A stretch of 64,000 nucleotides of DNA from assembly GCA_019009955.1 (NCBI GenBank), contig JADPXZ010000007.1, positions 800,001 to 864,000 on the forward strand, given 5' to 3'. The notes beneath the pieces were generated by a model that ran no database searches, had not been told where the DNA came from, and worked only from the letters and a program-made list of their open reading frames with translations. A program made the translations under genes and the position numbers. Source of the DNA: Riptortus pedestris. Taxonomy: Eukaryota; Arthropoda; Insecta; Hemiptera; Alydidae. This document shows, piece by piece, positions 42,697 through 48,900 of the stretch (position 1 is the first letter of the stretch; each line of letters begins with the position of its first letter).

Positions 42697-42880
42697 CATA
42701 CGGACCTCATTTTCGTCATCTCCTGAGTAGGATCGATGGACATTTGAAGAAAAATTTCGAAAATTCCGTCATGAGTACAACCTCAATAGCTGATTTCCGT
42801 TAATGCAAATATGCTAGTAGGTTTAATATCAAATAGCTACTTACATGTAGAAATACGAGAGCTTCAATCATCTTTTTCAT
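20940..42880 (-). CDS. ZP-domain type I membrane protein, 12 coding exons, 474 residues
   Basis: Twelve exons with GT/AG signals join in perfect phase: 42845-42880, 38450-38525, 36388-36477, 34743-34849, 32484-32690, 31044-31220, 30337-30480, 28314-28506, 27636-27694, 25529-25621, 23221-23329, 20940-21073. The product has a signal peptide (residues 1-19), a polar linker (20-140), a ZP domain (about 145-392), a furin site RKKR (398-401), a transmembrane helix (about 441-460) and a short basic tail ending QDNP. ZP-N cysteines are at about 150, 180, 201 and 241; ZP-C cysteines are at 318, 335, 377, 382, 386 and 389. ZP proteins polymerise extracellularly after furin release and shape apical matrix and cuticle in insects (dusky, miniature, piopio, cuticlin-like). 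Which subfamily this is I cannot say. Sequons are NFT at 22 and NET at 405. The exons total 1.4 kb across 22 kb of repeat-filled gene. Confidence 0.9.
21195..21955. repeat. Module cluster in ZP intron 11
   Basis: M2 reverse at 21195-21330, then M1 forward at about 21402-21540, 21602-21735 and 21822-21955. The spacer between the first two M1 copies carries the common GTGTTGCACAAGGTTAG phrase. Confidence 0.8.
22030..23015 (+). repeat. 67-bp satellite (GCTTAAAGTTGCTT)
   Basis: The unit GCTTTTGAAAGCGATAGTGC...GCTTAAAGTTGCTTTAA recurs exactly at 67 bp between about 22531 and 22950 and is degenerate to the left. It lies in ZP intron 11. Confidence 0.9.
23047..23182 (+). repeat. M1 module near ZP exon 11 donor
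   Basis: A full M1 with the AGCTCGAATATTAAAGGAG end variant, ending about 33 bases from the exon 11 donor. Confidence 0.8.
23221..23329 (-). CDS. ZP gene exon 11: furin site and juxtamembrane region
   Basis: It has 109 bases, phase 0 to 1. The protein starts GFHRKKRSPLNETSEG. RKKR is a consensus furin site directly after ZP-C, where such proteins are cut to release the polymerising ectodomain. The donor is the strong gtgagt. Reading through it would meet TAA at once, so the splice is needed to reach the membrane anchor. Confidence 0.88.
23432..23850. repeat. Module cluster in ZP intron 10
   Basis: An M1/M2-intermediate copy in reverse (23432-23565), M2 forward (23612-23755), and an M2 start (23793-23850) cut off where the next satellite begins. 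Confidence 0.7.
23860..25210. repeat. Inverted satellite: head-to-head GCTTAAAGTTGC arrays
   Basis: Left arm 23860-24613 reads GCTTAAAGTTGCTTTTAAA. Right arm 24618-25210 reads its reverse complement, TTTAAAAGCAACTTTAAGC. The switch is sharp: GATATTGCTT at about 24607-24616 faces AAGCAATATC. It is the same sequence family as the 67-bp array at 22030-23015. Confidence 0.9.
25229..25435 (+). repeat. Start-truncated M2 with tail
   Basis: Begins inside M2 at CCAATCTTATTGC after a short TA run, then carries the CCTCGAGCAAAGC tail to TACCAAATATTGTTG. Confidence 0.75.
25529..25621 (-). CDS. ZP gene exon 10: last ZP-C cysteines
   Basis: It has 93 bases, phase 0 to 0. The protein is AFKFPDSNELNFDCNVELCK then TPCVPCQDTNN, with the F.FP motif and four closely spaced cysteines that close the ZP-C domain. 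The acceptor is GTTTCAG and the donor is AAC|gtaaga. Confidence 0.92.
25640..26320 (-). mobile_element. Hairpin-ended element H, copy 1 (reverse)
   Basis: About 600 bp, matching reverse complements at 37060-37660, 46545-47195 and 53245-53850. One end carries GTGACGAAAGTAG about 85 bases from its reverse complement CTACTTTCGTCAC, a potential hairpin. The other end repeats GTGAAGAAAGTGA words. There is no coding capacity, so it is a non-autonomous element. Its class is unknown. Confidence 0.7.
26416..27600. repeat. M1 and M3 modules in ZP intron 9
   Basis: M1 forward at 26416-26550 and 26617-26752 (about 201 bp apart). M3 at 26850-26980 forward, 27174-27305 reverse and 27470-27595 reverse. Between the M3 copies, 26990-27130 is a dispersed fragment (CTAAACGGCTGGAGCGATTT). 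Confidence 0.7.
27636..27694 (-). CDS. ZP gene exon 9: ZP-C
   Basis: It has 59 bases, phase 1 to 0, and is too short to stand out as an open frame. The protein is AFEYTRNPTTQGAMAYSYFR. The acceptor is TTATTCAG and the donor is AGG|gtaag. It joins exons 8 and 10 exactly in frame, as the ZP-C A(F/Y)..T......AYAYF.AF segment requires. Confidence 0.88.
27766..28302 (+). repeat. M1 array, about 201-bp period, last copy chimeric
   Basis: Copies at 27766-27895, 27968-28100 and 28170-28302. The third switches after AACCAATCTTGTTG from M1 to M2-type sequence (CTATAAATTTTGTT...ATCTTGAATATTAACC). Its end is about 6 bases from the exon 8 donor. Confidence 0.8.
28314..28506 (-). CDS. ZP gene exon 8: first half of ZP-C
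   Basis: It has 193 bases, phase 0 to 1. The protein contains GKGPFSLTEQKPAMIGDMM, TLVISVEGDPEHMIRVGKC and LSDEAGCPVRPKLM. This is the G(R/K)GPF start of ZP-C and the GC.(V/L)(R/K)PK motif with two cysteines. The donor gtaaga is about 7 bases from the end of a chimeric M1/M2 module. Confidence 0.92.
28545..28655 (-). repeat. M1 module beside ZP exon 8 acceptor
   Basis: Shortened at its left end (AACTCGCTTAAAGTGCAT), about 40 bases from the exon 8 acceptor. Confidence 0.75.
28715..30325 (-). repeat. TAGACAGGGAAC satellite in ZP intron 7, with higher-order unit
   Basis: Units read TGTTCCCTGTCTAATAGACC on the plus strand. Blocks of 2-4 units alternate with a conserved insert (CCCGTTAGCAATAAGACAAT ... 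TGTCCTATGGGAGTATC), recurring every 129-158 bp. The last units end 12 bases from the exon 7 donor. Confidence 0.9.
30337..30480 (-). CDS. ZP gene exon 7: end of ZP-N and inter-domain region
   Basis: It has 144 bases, phase 0. It starts IWDSVRSVRCLWEGSIRQQV (cysteine 4; the W-D..R..RC.WEG motif of insect ZP proteins) and ends ATAKLEIQ. The acceptor CTATTTCAG lies about 6 bases from the end of an M1 module. Confidence 0.92.
30489..31022 (-). repeat. M1 array filling ZP intron 6, 200-bp period
   Basis: Three copies at about 30489-30625, 30695-30825 and 30895-31022. They make up almost the entire intron: one end is 6 bases from the exon 7 acceptor and the other about 16 bases from the exon 6 donor. 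Confidence 0.85.
31044..31220 (-). CDS. ZP gene exon 6: ZP-N core
   Basis: It has 177 bases, phase 0. The protein contains PECRYVVADS, RFTVQLNSCGTQF and AYLENVLVIQNEPGIVE, i.e. cysteines 2 and 3 and the signature L..CGT of ZP-N. The acceptor is TTTTTCAG and the donor is GAG|gtaagc. Confidence 0.92.
31248..32470. repeat. 113-bp satellite filling ZP intron 5
   Basis: GGAACATTGC occurs at 31359, 31472, 31585 and 31698, exactly 113 bp apart, and continues to about 32470, giving roughly 10.7 copies. Units are over 95% alike apart from two altered copies (about 31365-31390, and 32060 with a deletion). The unit contains GAACTAGTCTAGA and is GC-richer than its surroundings. Its last base is about 9 from the exon 5 donor. 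Confidence 0.95.
32484..32690 (-). CDS. ZP gene exon 5: linker and start of ZP-N
   Basis: It has 207 bases, phase 0 to 0, with acceptor GTTCTCAG and donor AAG|gtaagt. A Ser/Thr/Gln linker is followed by LTSLHVECHKDRMTVDVTF and NGIIYSK, the first strand of ZP-N with conserved cysteine 1 (about residue 150) and the F.G.IYSK motif of arthropod ZP proteins. Confidence 0.9.
32735..32985. repeat. Fold-back M2 chimera with tail
   Basis: Starts as reverse M2 (GCATATATCTCGGTTAATAT ... CATAACAACATCTTCTTATTGC), then switches to forward M2 (CTATAAATATTGTTATATAC ... GCCGAGATATTTGC) and its CCTCGAGCAAAGC tail. Both outer ends are therefore the same module end. Confidence 0.7.
33010..33055. repeat. (TATC)n microsatellite
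   Basis: TATCTATCTATCTATC within a TA-rich run. Confidence 0.85.
33185..33315 (+). repeat. M2 module whose end is the left arm of the fold-back element
   Basis: A full forward M2. Its second half is shared with the left arm of the element that follows. Confidence 0.75.
33278..34109. mobile_element. Fold-back element with about 240-bp inverted arms
   Basis: The left arm 33278-33520 is repeated as a reverse complement at 33791-34109, from TTTATTCTcTATCTTGAATA through GGCGGCCGTTT and TTACGCAGCCCCTGC. The right arm carries about 75 extra bases (33907-33980) next to a duplicated CTCTAAACCTA. The loop of 270 bases has no open frame. It lies in ZP intron 4 and ends inside an M2 fragment that is cut by satellite. 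Confidence 0.85.
34115..34300 (-). repeat. TAGACAGGGAAC satellite, third block
   Basis: About six units of TGTTCCCTGTCTAATAGACC directly abutting the fold-back element. Confidence 0.9.
34300..34742. other. Unassigned AT-rich intron sequence
   Basis: Includes a T run at about 34469-34489. No module, satellite or open frame was recognised. Confidence 0.6.
34743..34849 (-). CDS. ZP gene exon 4: linker
   Basis: The acceptor is TATTTGCAG and the donor is GAG|gtatgg. The protein begins GKVEDLAAQYSAHEYDSATM and ends GYSDSSAINNE, a polar, Ser/Tyr-containing extracellular linker before the ZP domain. It leaves in phase 0. A 90-bp satellite starts about 30 bases upstream of the acceptor. Confidence 0.8.
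34880..35545. repeat. 90-bp satellite with a 13-bp internal dyad
   Basis: AGCCTCTAGACAAGG recurs at 34911, 35001 and onward at about 90 bp for about seven units. Each unit contains TAGACAAGGAACG and, about 48 bases on, CGTTCCTTGTCTA, a perfect inverted pair (e.g. 34917-34929 with 34977-34989). The core TAGACAAGGAAC differs by one base from the TAGACAGGGAAC satellite. Confidence 0.9.
35550..35962. repeat. (GA)n-rich tract
   Basis: GAGAGA with GAGGA and GTGA interruptions. It grows directly out of the last decayed 90-bp unit. Ser/Leu frames across it are artefacts. Confidence 0.95.
35963..36245. other. Unassigned intron sequence
   Basis: No feature was recognised between the GA tract and the next module. 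Confidence 0.5.
36246..36377 (-). repeat. M1 module ending 4 bases from ZP exon 3 donor
   Basis: A full reverse M1 (ATTCGGTTAATATTTACTC ... ACGGAGATATTTGG) immediately before AAATAATTAC, the exon 3 donor on the minus strand. Confidence 0.85.
36388..36477 (-). CDS. ZP gene exon 3: basic/acidic linker
   Basis: It has 90 bases, entering and leaving in phase 1. The protein is DGKKDVETEKSVQSIISWLQ then KRYKGFGEKK, probably helical, with no domain recognised. Both edges touch modules: the donor lies 4 bases from the end of an M1 copy, and the acceptor CAG is itself part of the conserved end of an M2 copy. Confidence 0.8.
36478..36620 (-). repeat. M2 module whose terminus forms ZP exon 3 acceptor
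   Basis: Plus strand CTGAAAAAAATGCAAATATC. The CTG is the exon 3 acceptor CAG, and the same CTGAAAAATGCAAATATC is found at the end of dispersed M2 copies that touch no exon (e.g. 38698 and 52809). Confidence 0.8.
36621..37000. repeat. M2-associated dispersed repeat with (TA)n
   Basis: CTGGTCCGATTTCAGCCG ... AACGAACTTGATC, a TA-rich run at 36770-36855, then GGATCGATGGACATTTG. The same phrases follow modules at 39240, 42700, 49185, 51480-51600, 55640 and 62820, so this is part of a longer element. Confidence 0.65.
37060..37660 (+). mobile_element. Hairpin-ended element H, copy 2
   Basis: The cleanest forward copy. AAGTGACGAAAGTAGATC start, hairpin partner CTACTTTCGTCAC, end ATTCAACCATTACAG. 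Confidence 0.7.
37660..38345 (+). repeat. M3 modules with 3' tail and (CAAA)n
   Basis: M3 copies at about 37775-37880 and 38045-38180. Each M3 has ATAACAAAAGTT and AACTTTTGTTAT as a 12-bp internal inverted pair. The last is followed by CCCCCACTCCTGTTCGTC, GGTTCAACCGCTTATGCGTG and ACAAACAAACAAAC. This resembles tails of non-autonomous insect retroposons, an inference from sequence style only. Confidence 0.65.
38450..38525 (-). CDS. ZP gene exon 2: end of signal peptide
   Basis: The acceptor is CTTTTCAG and the donor is CCAG|gtatct. The protein is FLVYVNSQENFTMEDTALF then YRMETP. The hydrophobic run completes the signal peptide, with likely cleavage after VNS or NSQ. NFT is an N-glycosylation sequon. 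It ends phase 1. Confidence 0.8.
38600..39225 (-). repeat. M2 array with tail in ZP intron 1
   Basis: Tail plus M2 at 38600-38840, then M2 at 38895-39025 and 39090-39222. The last two are about 195 bp apart and separated by the same ATAAAGTAGTTGTTTGAAG-type spacer. Confidence 0.8.
39226..40500. mobile_element. Nested dispersed repeats with (TA)n
   Basis: Two copies (39400-39630, 40190-40437) of an element reading AATGCACAGGAGACGGG ... GACGGGTAAATGTCAAAAT ... AGCCGG.TATCTGAGCTAG, separated by M3 (about 39960-40105) and a tail. TA runs lie at 39640-39684 and 40441-40480. Other copies are at 41030-41290, 61320-61562 and 63010-63230. The class is not established. Confidence 0.6.
40504..40874 (+). 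mobile_element. Fragment of a Tc1-like transposon (5' end and start of transposase)
   Basis: Starts at a TA with CACTCAACCGCAAGAAAAAA, a terminal-repeat style of Tc1 elements. At 40810-40874 the frame MEGRSLRYIAETLRLAKST resembles the helix-turn-helix of Tc1/Bari transposases. The preceding ATG frame (MALSN) meets TAA and is shifted relative to it, and the rest of the enzyme is absent. It is a dead fragment. The assignment rests on about 20 residues. Confidence 0.45.
41030..41290 (-). mobile_element. Reverse copy of the CACAGGAGACGGG element
   Basis: Starts GATAGCCGGCGGCGCCCGG and ends GTTATTAAGGACAAAAA. It is the reverse complement of the copies at 39400 and 40190. Confidence 0.7.
41300..42640 (+). 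repeat. Four M3 modules with tails
   Basis: M3 at about 41340-41455, 41630-41770, 41930-42060 and 42230-42365. Three of them share the spacer CCCCCACTCCTGCCCGTC ... TAATACACATACCGAGTTT ... TGAGTCTTTTGTGCC, giving a period of about 290-300 bp. The final (CAAA)n tail is at 42508-42545. Confidence 0.75.
42645..42692. repeat. (TA)n microsatellite
   Basis: About 24 TA dinucleotides after GACAGAGGTTACAATTT, the usual junction of this element with TA runs here. Confidence 0.9.
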
Positions 42881-42897
42881 AAAATGTTGTAGTGTTC
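42845..42897 (-). CDS. ZP gene exon 1: start codon and signal peptide core
   Basis: Coding runs from the ATG at 42880-42878 to 42845 (MKKMIEALVFLH), before the strong donor gtaagt, phase 0. The 17 bases upstream (to 42897) follow an acceptor-like CTCTTTTAG, so they are probably 5' UTR of an internal exon. A non-coding first exon and promoter would then lie further right. Confidence 0.8.
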
Positions 42898-42965
42898 CTA
42901 AAAGAGAAAAGAAAAATGAAATTAATAATCAAATCATTGATGGAGGTATATTATGGAATGCAAAG

Positions 42966-43290
42966 TATCTCCGTTATTATGAGCCTGAGAGTAAAATGTT
43001 ATAGAACCAATCTTGTTGAACTATTGATGCTCTACAATTGTTGTTATATGCACTTTTTCTCTATCGTAAATATTAACCGAGATATTAGCGTTTTTCTTTA
43101 ATAAAGTGTTGCACAAGGTTAGTATCTCAGAACTAATCTATTTTAGCTATTCATAAATTCCAAATATCTCCGTTATTATGAGCCTGAGAGTAAAATGTTA
43201 TAGAACCAATCTTGTTGAACTATTGATGCTCTACAATTGTTGTTATATGCATTTTAGTCGTAGCACGAATATTAAGCGAGTTATTCTTGT
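42966..43290 (+). repeat. Two M1 modules upstream of ZP exon 1
   Basis: Copies at 42966-43090 and 43160-43290, separated by the GTGTTGCACAAGGTTAG spacer (period about 195 bp). Confidence 0.8.
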
Positions 43291-43294
43291 TTCC

Positions 43295-43735
43295 GGGCAG
43301 TTATATTGTCAGGTCACGATTCTGTTAGTTTCCCGCGACCTTCCGACAGTTACTTTCTTCATGACCTCACGAAATATATCCCACTCCGTTCCCAGACACA
43401 AGAGTTATACAACTAAGATTACGTGTTGAACTGAGAACAAAAACAAGCCATAGTTTATTAACTTTTTTCTGCCGTAAAGTTATCCAATGTTATATCATAT
43501 AACAATAAGCGTTAATTACCAGGCATCCTTTTCACGCATAATTAACTCCATCTCATAATAAGGTCAAAATTAGAACAATGTAACCTCCTTAAACAATTAC
43601 TGAAATATATCAGAATATAACACATTAATTTTATTGCAAACTATTTACTACATCTAGTACTGTAATTTATAATGAATCAAAAATAGAAGATGTCTGAGAT
43701 TTTTACCTTGTGCAACACTTTAAACTACGTTTTAT
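43295..43735. other. Unassigned sequence
   Basis: Partly GC-richer (43290-43440) and then AT-rich. No open frame or repeat was recognised. It could include regulatory or 5' UTR sequence of the ZP gene, but nothing shows it. Confidence 0.4.
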
Positions 43736-43739
43736 AGAA

Positions 43740-44525
43740 AAACGCAAATATCTCGGTTAATATTTACGTTAGAGGAAAAGTGCATATAACAACAATTGTA
43801 GAGCATCAATAGTTCAACAAGATTGGTTCTATAACATTTTACTCTCAGGCTCATAATAACGGAGATATTTGGGATTTTTGTTACGAATAGCTAAAATAGA
43901 ATGGGTCTTAGTAAATAACCTTGTGCAACAATTTATTAAAGAAAAAAGCTAATTTCTCGGTTAATATTTAAGATAGAGAAAAAGTGCATATAACAACAAT
44001 TGTAGAGCATCAATAGTTCAACAAGATTGGTTCTATAACATTTTACTCTCAGGCTCATAATAACGGAGATATTTGGAAGTTTTGTTGTGAATAGCTAAAA
44101 TAAATAGATTATGTCTGAAAAACTAACTATTTTTAAAGAAAAACGCTAATATCTCGGTTAATATTTACGATAGAGAAAAAGTGCATATAACAACAATTGT
44201 AGAGCATCAATAGTTCAACAAGATTGGTTCTATAACATTTTCAACTATTGATGCTCTACAATTGTTGTTATATGCATTTCTGTCGTAGCTCAAATATTAA
44301 GCAAGTTATTGTTATTTTGTTATTTGTGAGTAAAATAATTACAGAGTTATTCCCTTAACGACTCGCATATGGGAAATGTTGGTATATTTTGTTATTCCAA
44401 ATATCTCCGTTATTATGAGTCTGAGAGTAAAATGTTATAGAACCAATCTTGTTGAACTATTAATGCTCTATAATTGTTGTTACGCACTTTTTCTCTAGAA
44501 TAAATATTAACCGAGATATTAGCGT
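43740..44525. repeat. M1 array with a fold-back copy
   Basis: Reverse copies at 43740-43868 and 43945-44075. A reverse copy starting at 44148 switches at TATAACATTTT|CAACTATTGATG to a forward copy ending about 44310. A forward copy lies at 44397-44525. Confidence 0.8.
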
Positions 44526-44624
44526 TTTTCTTTACTAAAGTGTTGCGCAAGGTTAGTGTCCAAGACTACTACTGTTTAACCTTGCTACTCATAACAAAAA
44601 TTCCAAATATTGTTTTTGCCGTTT

Positions 44625-45945
44625 GTATTTATTCGCTGTAATATTGCTGCGGTGGTGTTGAGTGTTTAGCAGGATGCACATTTATCTATTGTTCAGACTT
44701 CGCGCTGGGAAATATGCTTAGTTTACGAAACTGTATTTCATTCTCGCAAAATTTCATGTATTTGTCAGTTTACGTAACTGCCATAAGTGACTTTTAGGTT
44801 CATTTGGAATGTCTTTTCTTTTGTTTTCTCGAGAGAAAGTTTATTAGCTAGCTCGTGAGTCTCCATTTTTATGTTTTATTGATATAAAGACGTCAACTCA
44901 CGCAGGTGTTGCGTTCTCTAAGCAGATTTCATACAGACGTCAAAAGTAGTTGTATTTATCTCAAAACTTAATAATTCCATTGAGAACAATGGTCGAAAAC
45001 TAAAAAAAAATGCAAATATCTCGGTTAATATTCACGATAGAGAATAAATGTATATGACAATATTTATAGGAAATTTAATTTGCAATAAGATTGGTTATGT
45101 ACAATTTTTCGATCCGAAGAACAATAACGGAGGTATTAAGTATATACGGAACAACAATTACAGAGTTATTCCCTTAACGAGTCGTCTATGAGAAATGTTG
45201 GTGTTTTGTTAAGTTCCAAATATCTCCGTTATTATGAGCCTGAGAGTAAAATGTTATAGAACCAATCTTGTTGAACTATTGATGCTCTACAATTGTTGTT
45301 ATATGCACTTTTTCTCTATCGTAAATATTAACCGAGATATTAGCGTTTTTCATTAAAATAAGTAGTTTAAGGTGTTGCACAAGGTAACACTTTAGGACTG
45401 TTGTTCCAAAATTCCAAATATCTCCGTTATTATGAGCCTGAGAGTAAAATGTTATAGAACCAATCTTGTTGAACTATTGATGCTCTACAATTGTTGTTAT
45501 ATGCACTTTTTCTCTATCGTAAATATTAACTGGGATATTTACGGGAATAAATGACGGTATTACCTCAGAGACAACCTCGAATGCAGAATTAAATTAAGTG
45601 TTTGTGTTTGGCACAATTATTTCTAGTAATTGTAGTACAATGCGGGTCATATTCACACGATTACGTAACTAGTTACGTATTGAGTAACTTATTAGCATAC
45701 CGGCTGGGAAAGGATCTTCTTCCCAAATGCAGACAATGAAATTCAGGCCTTAACAAACTCGGTTAACTTAGTCACACGAAACTAACACATCCGCCTTAAC
45801 CCAAAATGGTTAAGGCGAGAAAGTTGAATGAAAATTAGTGATTTTCAAATAATTCCTTTTCAAATGTCTCAGCTCGAACAATAGATAAATCTGCATCCTG
45901 CTAAACACTCAACACCACCGCAGCAATATTACAGCGAATAAATAC
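44625..45945. mobile_element. Inverted-repeat element with about 71-bp arms, interrupted by modules
   Basis: The arm GTATTTATTCGCTGTAATAT ... TTATCTATTGTTC (44625-44695) recurs reverse-complemented at 45876-45945. The interior holds an M2 (45010-45145) and two M1 copies (45217-45345, 45416-45545) but no coding frame. Single arms occur at 52596-52665 and 61955-62030. Confidence 0.65.
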
Positions 45946-48900
45946 ATGATGCTAATGAGAAATATTTCTCAAAGGTCTCTCGAAAACAATATTTGGTATT
46001 TAAGCTTGGAATAATGCGGTTTATTATATAACAGAGTATTGTTTAATGTGACACGAGGCAGGGAGTGGGGCTTTGCTACGAGGATGAAAACTGAAAAATG
46101 CAAATATATCCTCGGCTAATATTCCAAGATAGAGAGGAATAAATTGCATATAACAATATTTATAGTAAATTTAATTTGCAATAAGATTTGGTTATATACA
46201 CTGTTCGATCCGACGCATAATAACGGAGATAATTTGGAGACTTTCGAAAATCGCGCCCTCCTAACACATTTATTTTGTTTTATTAGAGTAACTTTTGTTA
46301 TATTCGCTTTTGCAGTTATAACAAAGTATAAACGAGATATACACTCAAAAATTAAAGCCGAAGCCAACATTTGTGAACCGGAACTAAACTATACGTAAAT
46401 TAGCATTCTTCACGATTATAAGCTATAATAAATTTTTTAGGTTCCAACGGGAGTGGCGGTTATAACGGAGGCTCTGAATAAAAAATTCGCGATATTTCAT
46501 TTTCTACTTTGTTTTTAAGGCAATCGTGCACATAACAAAAGTTAATTTATTATCCAAGTGACGAAAGTAGATCATTTTCCCCCACTCGAGTGAAACGTTT
46601 TAGCCCACACGAGCGAAGCGAGTCTGGTTAATTTTGACGAGAGTTGTAAATTCTACTTTCGTCACGAGTTGTAATATTAAATTTTTTTCTGTAATCGGTG
46701 TAATTACATGATCAGATCTAAGCAGAATATGAAACAAAATTAGGATTGTTGTCAAGATTTATGGTACGTTGTTGGTAGGTTATAAGCATCGTTGTTGGCA
46801 GGTTATAAGCATAGTTATAAAACAACTAGTGAATGATTGTCAAGTAGTTCAATTTATAAACAAGTGCAGCTTATAAACAAGGAAGCTAATTATTATTATA
46901 ATTTTAAATTTTAAAAAATATATCGATTATTTCCACCCAATAATTCATTACCACATTTCAATTTATTTTTTCGTTAAAATAAATTCTTACAATGTTAAGA
47001 AAACATTTAAAAGCATTTGATTCCAACTTCAAATTATTTTTTTAATTTATACTTATTAATAATTAAAGAAGGCAATTCATTTTCTTCACATTGATTGTGA
47101 ACAAAGTGATTACTTTTCTTACACTCTATTGCAAAATGGTTTCACTTTCTTCGACTCATTTCAGTTTAGTAATGTTACCATTATTCAACCATTACAGAAA
47201 AAAGTTTGTTTTTTTGTGTTTTATTAAAAAGTAGCTTTTGTTTTAAATCATAATATAATTAAAATTAATATCCTAATCGCTTGAAATTGTCGGGTCCGCT
47301 AGTGTATATATATATATTTTGAAATGGACCTCATTTTTATGAAGCAGATTTTTCGTTATCTCCCATGTAGGTACGATGGACATTTGAAAACAATTTTAAT
47401 TTTTCGAAATCCCATCACGAGTATAACTTCAATAGGCACGTTTTGTGGTTGTCTTTAACCTTCAATAGCACGTAGACATTATTAACGTTTTGTGGTTGTC
47501 TTTTAGAATAGGACCTTTAGTACTCTCGCCCTAAACTTCCTTTTCCTGAGTTGATATGTTACTAACGTATGTCAGACCGCAATTCGAACCGCAAATATTC
47601 CGACAAAGGGCCGCAGAAAAGGTATTTCATATTTTTTATCAGGCGATCCCTAAAAGGCCCCGTCACAGCACGCGTCTGCGTCAACAAAGCAAATTTTCCC
47701 ACGCTCGAGGCCACGTATTTCCGTATTATCCCGAACCGTAAAAGCCCGATATAAAATTTGCTATTTAGGCTTCAAACAAAGCTGCTTCATAAAATAAACT
47801 GCTTATTAGTTATTATTACATGAGCAGGAGTATCTTCGGTTAATATTTACTCTAGAGAAAAAGTGCATGTATAAGACAACAATTGTAGAGCATCAATAGT
47901 TTCAACAAGATTGGTTCTATAACAATTTACTTCTCAGGCTCATAAAAACGGAGAAATATTTGGAATTAAACAAAATATACCAACATTTTTCTCCACATGC
48001 CGAGTCGTTAAGGGAATAACTCTGTAATTATTTTAACACTCACAAATAACAAAATAACAATAACTGGCATAATATTTGAGCTACGACAGAAATGCATAGA
48101 ACAAAAATTGTAGAGCATCTATAGTTTAACAAGATTGGTTCTAAAACATTTTACTCTAAGGCCAATAATAACGGAGATATTTTGAATTATTAGCTAAATA
48201 TACCAATAGATTAGAGTCGTTGAGATAATAACTTTGTGCAACTTTTAATCAAAAGAAACACGCCTAATATCCTGGTTAATATTTAATGATAGAGAAAAAG
48301 ACATAAAACAACAATTGTAGAGCCTCCATGAGTTCAACAACAAATTGGTTCTATAACATTTTACTCTCAGACTCATTAATAACGGAGATATTTGGAATTA
48401 AAACAAAAATATACCAACAAATTCTCATATGAGAGTCGTTAAGGGAGATAAACTCTGTAATATTTTTACTCACAAAATAACAAAATAACAAATAACTTGC
48501 TTAATATTTGAGCTACGACAGAAAATGCATATAACAACAATTGTAGAAGCATGCCAATAGTTTCAACAAGATTGGTTCCTATTTACATTTTACTCTCTAG
48601 ACTCATAATAACGGAGATATTTGGAAATTTATGAATAGCTAAAACAGATTAGATCTGAGGAATAATTAACTTTGTGCAACATTTTATAAAAGAAAAACGC
48701 TAATATCTCGGTTTTAATATTTACGAATAGAGAAATAGTGCATATAACAACAATTGTTTAGAGCATCAATAGTTCAACAAGATTTGGTTTCGGTTTTATG
48801 AAACTTGGTATGTACATATACTACTAAATCAAACTTAGACTTTAGGCTATGTTAATATTCTCCTGGAAGGGAAACGAACAGGAAGTGGGGGTTTGTAAGG

